A stretch of 64,000 nucleotides of DNA from Paenibacillus_V sp046244365 (GTDB lineage: Bacteria; Bacillota; Bacilli; Paenibacillales; NBRC-103111): assembly GCF_046244365.1 (NCBI RefSeq), contig NZ_CP176395.1, positions 1,178,001-1,242,000 on the forward strand, given 5' to 3'. The position numbers and the translations under genes are program-made. This document shows positions 59,074-64,000 of this stretch, in pieces. Numbering within the stretch: the first letter of the stretch is position 1; each line of letters opens with the position of its first letter. The notes beneath the pieces were generated by a model, which saw nothing but the letters and a program-made list of their open reading frames with translations, was not told the DNA's origin and searched no databases.

Positions 59074-59985
59074 ATGAAACGATTGGATGGAAAAGTAGCT
59101 TTGGTAGCAGGTGCAACACGCGGCGCTGGCCGAGGAATAGCTGTTGAGTTAGGAGCGGCGGGAGCGACCGTTTATGTGACTGGACGCACGACAAGAACAC
59201 AAACCTCCGAGTACAATCGTCCTGAAACAATTGAAGAAACCGCTGAGCTTGTAAGCCGTGCGGGGGGCAGAGGGATAGCGGTTCAAGTGGATCATCTTGA
59301 TCCCAATCAGGTGCAAGCTCTAATTGCACGTATTGAGAGCGAACAGGGGCGACTGGACGTGCTTGTCAACGATATTTGGGGAGCGGAGCATCTGATACAA
59401 TGGAACGTGCCGGTATGGGAGCATTCGCTGGAAGGCGGGCTTCGCATGCTGCGGCTTGCGATTGACACACATGTCATTACGAGCCATTTCGCGCTGCCCC
59501 TGCTGATCCAGAACGGGAACGGGCTTGTAGTGGAGATGACGGACGGCACGGCCGCGTACAACAATCGGAACTACCGGTTGTCGTTGTTCTACGATTTGGC
59601 GAAAATGTCCGTTATTCGCATGGCCCAATCGCTGGCCCGCGAGCTTCAGCCGCATCAATGTACGGCCGTAGCCGTTACACCGGGCTGGATGCGTTCCGAG
59701 ATTATGCTCGAACACTTCGGCGTTCGGGAAGACAATTGGCGCGATGCTCTCGAGAAGGAGCCGCATTTTATCATCTCGGAAACGCCTCGATTCGTAGGGC
59801 GCGCGATTGCCGCACTGGCAGGCGACCCGGAGGTTGCCCGCTGGAACGGCCAATCCGTATCGAGCGGCGAACTCGCACCAGTATATGGTTTTTATGATCT
59901 TGATGGCTCACAGCCGGATGCCTGGCGGTATATCGTAGAAGTACAGGAAGCAGGTAAACCGGCGAACGCTTCCGGGTACCGCTAA
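59074..59985 (+). CDS. Short-chain dehydrogenase/reductase family protein
   Basis: 303 residues from ATG 59074 (AAAGGAG 13 bases upstream). Cofactor motif VALVAGATRGAGRGIAVELG; VTGRTTRTQ suggests NADP(H); LDVLVNDIWGAEH replaces the normal NNAG; catalytic Tyr-x3-Lys is probably in SLFYDLAKMSVIRMAQSLAR. It belongs to the SDR subgroup with a long C-terminus (VYGFYDLDGSQPDAWRYIVE) common in actinomycetes and Bacilli. Substrate unknown. GC-richer than cat upstream. Confidence 0.85.
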   Translation: MKRLDGKVALVAGATRGAGRGIAVELGAAGATVYVTGRTTRTQTSEYNRPETIEETAELVSRAGGRGIAVQVDHLDPNQVQALIARIESEQGRLDVLVNDIWGAEHLIQWNVPVWEHSLEGGLRMLRLAIDTHVITSHFALPLLIQNGNGLVVEMTDGTAAYNNRNYRLSLFYDLAKMSVIRMAQSLARELQPHQCTAVAVTPGWMRSEIMLEHFGVREDNWRDALEKEPHFIISETPRFVGRAIAALAGDPEVARWNGQSVSSGELAPVYGFYDLDGSQPDAWRYIVEVQEAGKPANASGYR

Positions 59986-59997
59986 TATTCCATTACG

Positions 59998-60045
59998 ATG
60001 GCTTGCAAACAACCGTTCAACAATCTGCAAACCATAGAGCAAGAG
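59998..60045 (+). repeat. Intergenic repeat, partial copy D
   Basis: GGCTTGCAAAC followed by GTTCAACAATCTGCAAAC matches only the end of copies A and B, directly after the SDR gene. A separate hairpin (ATGCCTCC, 60106 to 60141, GGAGGCAT) lies further on. Confidence 0.5.
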
Positions 60046-60173
60046 ACATCCGCCCCTTTGGGGTGTTACGCTCCAAGCTCACTACATTCTCCAATGAAAC
60101 CGTCCATGCCTCCCGGATGCTTTCGATCCCGGAGGCATCCATCTTGATAAACGGAGCATATGCTATGACTAGA

Positions 60174-61160
60174 TTAGATTTTGATAGGATGATTCAAAGT
60201 GATGACGACATTTCCTTTCTTGTGGCCTTGATCGACATACCGGTGCGCCTCGACCATTTGCTCCAGCGGATAGCTGCGGTCGATAACCGGTTTCAACCGG
60301 CCCGACTCAGTAAGTTCTTTGAGAAAAACCAGTTCTTCTTTGCGTGGGACTGCTGTCCCGCCGATGACTTTCTTGTCTGTTGTCATCGAATACCAGAGCC
60401 CTTTAAACTCTGATCCCGCCATGCCCGTATGCAAATAATATCCTTTGTTCTTCAGCGACCTTTTACATTGGGGGAGCGTAGTCTTGCCTGCCGCGTCAAA
60501 AATAATATCGTAGGTCTCGCCGTTTTTCGTAAAATCCTCTTGCGTGTAGTCAATGACCCTGTCAGCCCCCAGTGACTTTACCAAATCTACATTGAGGCTA
60601 CTGCATACCCCGGTCACTTCCGCTCCAAAGTGCTTGGCAAGCTGTACCGCAAAAGTGCCCACACTACCCGAGGCGCCATGGATGAGAACCTTGTTTCCGG
60701 GCCGGATGTTGCCTTTTTTGAGGAAATACAGAGCGGTATTTGCTCCAATAGAAAGAGTAGCGGCTTCCTCGTAGGTCAAATTATCCGGTTTTGTTACCAC
60801 GGCTCCATCCTCGGGCAAACATTTATACTCGGCATGGGCACCGAATTTCGCCTTGAAGGTCGATGCAAAAACCGGGTCACCTGCCTTGAACCGCTTAACG
60901 TCTTTGCCGACTGCTTCAACTTCGCCGGCCAGTTCCATTCCGAATATCGGATTTCTCGGTCTTATGAACCCTAAAGCGATTCGCCCGGGGAGCCAGAACA
61001 TGGGGGGAACCGTAAAGCTCCGCATTCTACAGTCGCCGACGTTTACGGTAGTCGCAAGCACTTTTATCAATATTTCATTGTCTTTGGGCGCAGGTTTTTC
61101 GACCTCTTTGAGCTGAAGAACATCGGGCCGCCCGTATTTTGTCGCTGCAATTGCTTTTAT
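60174..61160 (-). CDS. NAD(P)-dependent quinone-oxidoreductase-like dehydrogenase, apparent AUA start
   Basis: 328 residues if read from ATA at 61160; GGAGGAG lies 6-9 bases before it and the family-typical start (M)KAIAATKYGRPDVLQLKEVE follows exactly. The upstream ATG at 61205 lies inside the DUF4386 gene without a site. MDR fold: TTVNVGDCRMRSF, FGMELAGEVEAVGKDVKRFK, nucleotide motif VLIHGASGSVGTFAVQLAKH, and DIIFDAAGKTTL. No zinc cysteines, so probably a quinone or enone reductase. The DUF4386 stop TAA overlaps this start as ATAA, so translation is likely coupled. Confidence 0.85.
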   Translation of the reverse strand: MKAIAATKYGRPDVLQLKEVEKPAPKDNEILIKVLATTVNVGDCRMRSFTVPPMFWLPGRIALGFIRPRNPIFGMELAGEVEAVGKDVKRFKAGDPVFASTFKAKFGAHAEYKCLPEDGAVVTKPDNLTYEEAATLSIGANTALYFLKKGNIRPGNKVLIHGASGSVGTFAVQLAKHFGAEVTGVCSSLNVDLVKSLGADRVIDYTQEDFTKNGETYDIIFDAAGKTTLPQCKRSLKNKGYYLHTGMAGSEFKGLWYSMTTDKKVIGGTAVPRKEELVFLKELTESGRLKPVIDRSYPLEQMVEAHRYVDQGHKKGNVVITLNHPIKI

Positions 61161-61846
61161 AAGTACTCCTCCTTCGATAAACGGAATCCTTTCACGATAA
61201 GCCATACCGCTAGAACCATTTCATATGTGGCTACCGGAATCGCCAAAACGGCTCCCCATGCTGAACGTTGAAGGATGATGCCGAACATTTCCAACAAGGC
61301 TGCACTAAAAATGAGCGCTGCTCCGGTAAGACCCATAAGCGATATAAATCGGGGAACGAGTTTTGATTTGTAGAGTAAATAACTGCACATCATCGTATTT
61401 ATGCCCAGCATGAAATTAGGCCCAAGCATAAAGGTCCAGTCATGAACGGCTTTTAATAATGTACCTGAAGCATGATAAGAGGCTGCGTTCGGATCCGCTG
61501 CTTTTACAAAATCCTGACTTAAGGTCAACAGGGATAATACGCTGACTACGCCGACAGTAATGATAACGGCCTCTAGAAATCTGAAACAAACATACCCGAG
61601 AGCTATACTTTCATTGTGCCTTCTTAATAACGGAAACAACAGAATCGAAGTGCCGATAGCGGAACAAACCAGAATTAGCTCCATAAGCGCTCCCAGTATC
61701 ACTTGGTTAGCGTTCTCGGCACCTTTCATAAGGTAGTCGGGACCATTAAGAATCGGATCGTATAAAAGAAGACCTATGATTGACGTAACTGTCGCAAGTA
61801 TAAACAGGACACCCACCATGATTGCGGTTTTTCTGTAGGTATTCAT
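61157..61846 (-). CDS. DUF4386 family integral membrane protein
   Basis: 229 residues with about seven membrane helices (KTAIMVGVLFILATVTSIIG, LMELILVCSAIGTSILLFPL, FLEAVIITVGVVSVLSLLTL, GLTGAALIFSAALLEMFGII, WGAVLAIPVATYEMVLAVWL). The N-terminal YRKTAIMVGVLFI and LRRHNESIALGYVCFRFLEA are typical for DUF4386. Function unknown; possibly stress related. AAGGAGA precedes the ATG. First gene of a pair with the dehydrogenase. Confidence 0.85.
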   Translation of the reverse strand: MNTYRKTAIMVGVLFILATVTSIIGLLLYDPILNGPDYLMKGAENANQVILGALMELILVCSAIGTSILLFPLLRRHNESIALGYVCFRFLEAVIITVGVVSVLSLLTLSQDFVKAADPNAASYHASGTLLKAVHDWTFMLGPNFMLGINTMMCSYLLYKSKLVPRFISLMGLTGAALIFSAALLEMFGIILQRSAWGAVLAIPVATYEMVLAVWLIVKGFRLSKEEYL

Positions 61847-62086
61847 TCGGTTGTCTCCTTCTATATAATGCGTGTTTAAAAGGGCTGCTTTTCAGAACCG
61901 AGAAGGTTGGATGAATCCGAGAAACGAGGACACGGAGCGTAGGCAAAACCTACGTGAGTACCTACAAGCTTTCCGGAGGAAAGCTGCCTCGGAAGCATAT
62001 GCTTTACCGGATGAATGCAAGATTCGATGTCGAATATCCCACAGTTCTGCTTCGTTATCAAAAGGGGGCTTTTTAAACATCCTCTA
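61847..62086. other. Gap of 240 bases without a gene
   Basis: Between DUF4386 and the HTH gene, both on the minus strand. Two small hairpins (GTAGGC...ACCTAC and AGCTTTCC...GGAAAGCT, about 61939-61984) may be transcript ends of the HTH gene or processing sites. No coding sign. Confidence 0.4.
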
Positions 62087-62305
62087 TTACGATTGATCCC
62101 CATAAAAGAATACCTCCTCCAAAGGCAAGTCGAAGGCGAGTGCAATGCGAAAAGCCAGCTCCAGAGACGGGGAGTAGTTTCCCTTCTCTAGGGCCACGAT
62201 GGTTTGTCTGGTTACGCCCACCTTGTCAGCCAGTTGCTGCTGGGTCATTTCATCGTGGTTGAATCGTAATTTTCGGATGTGATTGCCGACAAGATTGTTG
62301 CCCAT
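62087..62305 (-). CDS. Small XRE-type HTH transcriptional regulator
   Basis: 72 residues, essentially only the helix-turn-helix: NHIRKLRFNHDEMTQQQLAD, KVGVTRQTIVALEKGNYSPS and LELAFRIALAFDLPLEEVFF. Belongs to the YozG/YvaO-like short regulators that end in 'LeevF'. ATG lies one base after the stop of the upstream membrane gene and its site AGAGGAG is inside that gene: coupled. Confidence 0.9.
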   Translation of the reverse strand: MGNNLVGNHIRKLRFNHDEMTQQQLADKVGVTRQTIVALEKGNYSPSLELAFRIALAFDLPLEEVFFYGDQS

Positions 62306-62306
62306 A

Positions 62307-62753
62307 TTAGACTCCTCTCCGATAGTGATAAAGTTTCGTAACGGAGCCGGTCACCTCGGAAAGGAAACCGGAGCCGATCAGGATCATGAACATCACCTGT
62401 AACGGCTGCTCGATGACCAGCGATCCCATGGCGAGAAGAAAGCCGACGACAAACGCGTAAAAAGAATTTCGGGTCGCCTTCAAGTCGATGAGCTTATCCA
62501 GTTCATCCGCAAATGTCGGTTCCTTTTCTCTGGTCGTTATTCGAAAGACGATGTTAAAAATAATGCTGATCAAGATATGCGCGACGATTGAAATCAAAAT
62601 CAAGATGAGGACGAAGGAACCCCAATAGCGAAAGGTTTCCGTCGAAGCCAGACCCCCATCGGGGTACCGCGGGTACATGTACAAGCAATAAGATCCGAAA
62701 ATGAGGATGGCGCTGATCAACGATACGATGCTCTTCTTTTCTTGATAGGTCAT
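62307..62753 (-). CDS. Four-helix membrane protein paired with the HTH regulator
   Basis: 148 residues, four membrane segments (IVSLISAILIFGSYCLYMYP, WGSFVLILILISIVAHILIS, FYAFVVGFLLAMGSLVIEQP, LQVMFMILIGSGFLSEVTGS) with a cytoplasmic loop (TTREKEPTFADELDKLIDLK). This layout with DELDKLIDLKATRNS is usual for the small membrane proteins next to YozG-like regulators in Firmicutes. Probably signals to or is regulated by the HTH protein. Function unknown. GGAGGC precedes the ATG. Confidence 0.8.
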   Translation of the reverse strand: MTYQEKKSIVSLISAILIFGSYCLYMYPRYPDGGLASTETFRYWGSFVLILILISIVAHILISIIFNIVFRITTREKEPTFADELDKLIDLKATRNSFYAFVVGFLLAMGSLVIEQPLQVMFMILIGSGFLSEVTGSVTKLYHYRRGV

Positions 62754-62923
62754 GGTTGTGCCTCCTGTACGTTATTCTTTACTTCAAGTTAAGTGTTATG
62801 TACATAATGTAATAAAAATCATTCATAAAGTAAAGTTTACTTTACATTGATTTGCAGTGTAGAAGCCCCTGACCCAGCCGCATTATAACCACGAAGCCTA
62901 AGATTGACATTTTCAAAGCCCAT

Positions 62924-62942
62924 ATACTACACTATGTAGTAT
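62924..62942. promoter_or_regulatory. BlaI-type operator over the promoter of the BlaI/M56 pair
   Basis: ATACTACA, three bases, TGTAGTAT: a perfect 8-base dyad, near the BlaI/MecI consensus TACTACATATGTAGTA with one extra base. It covers a TACACT -10 box (62928-62933), 18 bases after TTGACA (62904-62909), so binding would block transcription. Confidence 0.82.
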
Positions 62943-62964
62943 CAGCGTGTGAGGATGTGACGGT

Positions 62965-63396
62965 TTGAAGATTAAAAGACTGAATGTGAGCGAAGAGGGG
63001 CTGAATCGCTTTTTTGGGCCGCTCGAAGCCAAGATTATGGACATTCTCTGGACTTCCGACGGTTTGAGCATCAAGGAAGTGCAGTCGGTCCTGAATCAGG
63101 AAAATCCGATTTCGGTTAACGCGGTGATGACGGTGATGAATCGGCTGCTGGACAAAGGTCATCTTAAGAAAAGGCAGACCGGAGTCGGCAGAAACCAAGC
63201 AGCGCAGTTCAGCACCGTGCAGTCAAAGGAACAGTTTCTCTCGGAACAGACGAAGGCGGTATCACAGGGACTTATACAGGAATTTGGAAGTTTGGTCGTG
63301 AGCCACATGATCGATGCGCTTGACGATGTCGATCAGGAGACAATCGCGAAGCTGGAACGCAAATTAAGCGAAATTAAAAGAGGAAAAAAAGAATGA
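62965..63396 (+). CDS. BlaI/MecI/CopY-family repressor
   Basis: 143 residues from a TTG at 62965 (GAGGATGTGA upstream). N-terminal winged helix: LEAKIMDILWTSDGLSIKEV, VNAVMTVMNRLLDKGHLKKR (recognition helix) and a C-terminal dimerisation and cleavage region (SKEQFLSEQTKAVSQGLIQE, IDALDDVDQETIAKLERKLS). Represses its own operon through the dyad at 62924-62942; released when the membrane metallopeptidase next to it senses a cell-wall drug or other signal. Confidence 0.92.
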   Translation: MKIKRLNVSEEGLNRFFGPLEAKIMDILWTSDGLSIKEVQSVLNQENPISVNAVMTVMNRLLDKGHLKKRQTGVGRNQAAQFSTVQSKEQFLSEQTKAVSQGLIQEFGSLVVSHMIDALDDVDQETIAKLERKLSEIKRGKKE

Positions 63397-64000
63397 ACCT
63401 TCCAGTTAAGTTGAAATGGTGCATGACACTGATGGCCGTCTTCCTTGCTGTATTTTGCGTGCGGATGGGGATGTTCGTCGCTCATCAAACGGGAGACGGC
63501 AGGCTGCAGGACGTCACCTTATCATACGTCGTAATCGACCTAGTGATCGGGTACACGCTTATAAGGGCGATCTGGCGAATCCTTGCGCAAACGTATTTAT
63601 CGCGGAAATGGCTAAAGCTGTTTCGCGCCGCCAAGCACGACAAACTAACGAAACGTCTTACCTATAAGTACCGCAGCTTAAAAACGGAAATCATCGTCGT
63701 GAGGGACGAGGCGCTCGTCGCGCTGGCGATCGGGATGCGGAGACCGAAAATTGTTGTCTCGACCGCAGTTCTCGATACATTCAGCAGTGAAGAAGTGAAG
63801 GCGATTTTGCTGCACGAATGGCATCATTGCCTCAATCGCGATAATGCGAAAATGTTTCTAACGACTCTGCTGGCGGAAGCTTTCGGGTATTGGCCGATTA
63901 TGAAGCCGATATTTCGCTACTACCGAACGTGGACAGAACTGCTCGCCGACCGCTTTGCGATCCGTCAGATGGGGACGGAGCTGCCTTTGGCCAGCGTACT
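63393..64000 (+). CDS. M56-family (BlaR1/MecR1-like) membrane metallopeptidase, 3' end outside window
   Basis: Begins at ATG 63393, overlapping the repressor stop (ATGA), and is open to the end of the window (202 codons seen). Two membrane helices at the start (WCMTLMAVFLAVFCVRMGMF, LSYVVIDLVIGYTLIRAIWR), a cytosolic loop with EIIVVRDEALVALAIGMRRP and IVVSTAVLDTFSSEEVKAIL, then the zinc motif LLHEWHHCLNRDNAK (HExxH) and ELLADRFAI (distal ligand). It should sense an envelope signal and trigger cleavage of the BlaI-like repressor. The sensor domain, if present, lies beyond the window. Confidence 0.9.
   Translation, partial: MNLPVKLKWCMTLMAVFLAVFCVRMGMFVAHQTGDGRLQDVTLSYVVIDLVIGYTLIRAIWRILAQTYLSRKWLKLFRAAKHDKLTKRLTYKYRSLKTEIIVVRDEALVALAIGMRRPKIVVSTAVLDTFSSEEVKAILLHEWHHCLNRDNAKMFLTTLLAEAFGYWPIMKPIFRYYRTWTELLADRFAIRQMGTELPLASV

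Noticed and set aside
56078..60045. Integron attC sites
   Set aside because: The blocks lack GTTRRRY/RYYYAAC core sites in the required positions, and no integrase gene is visible.

Overview
The window looks like a chromosomal segment of a spore-forming, moderately GC-rich Firmicute of the Paenibacillaceae (Paenibacillus or a close relative). This rests on S-layer-homology and WG-repeat/stalk proteins with Bacillus-type signal peptides, a Spo0E-family phosphatase, a T-box in front of the ilv-leu genes, an infC-rpmI-rplT operon with a non-AUG infC start, a WGxxGxxG protein, strong AGGAGG ribosome sites and the ytqA-ytqB pair. No tRNA, rRNA, CRISPR array or intact insertion sequence was seen.

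Layout. 0-9 kb: GNAT and XRE genes, secreted WG-repeat and SLH proteins, a radical SAM/SPASM enzyme, VOC and DUF1801 genes, then a minus-strand unit made of a secreted 11-residue-repeat protein, a 43-codon Phr-like peptide and Spo0E. 9-16 kb: an AT-richer accessory strip with broken genes, DUF2199, GNAT, a 736-residue PD-(D/E)XK-like nuclease next to an AlkD-type DNA repair gene, and remnants of RlmD and winged-helix genes. 16-30 kb: mostly core genes (RluA-type pseudouridine synthase, a truncated RlmD, an APH-type kinase, MscL, B12-binding radical SAM, nucleoside hydrolase, DinB, ManA, MnmM/YtqB, YtqA, TrmB, PAP2) with an intergenic repeat field at 21.8-22.4 kb. 30-46.5 kb: glycosyltransferase, infC-rpmI-rplT, T-box-ilvB-ilvN-ilvC-leuA (branched-chain amino acid and leucine synthesis), SDR, an ECF sigma factor with a coupled membrane partner, a DEAD-box-type helicase and a quinone oxidoreductase.

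46.5-52.9 kb is a probable organosulfur (sulfonate-type) utilisation operon: a strong promoter with an overlapping dyad, aldo/keto reductase, FMN monooxygenase of the NtaA/DmoA type, a three-gene SsuABC-like transporter and a two-domain sulfurtransferase. Immediately after it, 52.9-56 kb is an AT-rich insert holding a tightly coupled two-gene unit on the minus strand: a P-loop ATPase with a C-terminal zinc ribbon, then a HEPN-type protein with an Rx4H motif. The far side of this insert carries a diverged copy of the 3' end of the sulfurtransferase gene, which suggests integration at that gene end. This unit is the best candidate for an undescribed system (probably defence or abortive-infection-like), although function is inferred only from architecture.

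56-60 kb is an accessory array (PadR plus BtrH-like protein, a chloramphenicol acetyltransferase with its own translational attenuator, an SDR) in which a related short repeat follows each gene. 60-64 kb holds a DUF4386/quinone-oxidoreductase pair whose downstream start codon appears to be AUA, a membrane-protein/HTH pair and a BlaI/M56 (BlaR1-like) pair that runs off the right edge.
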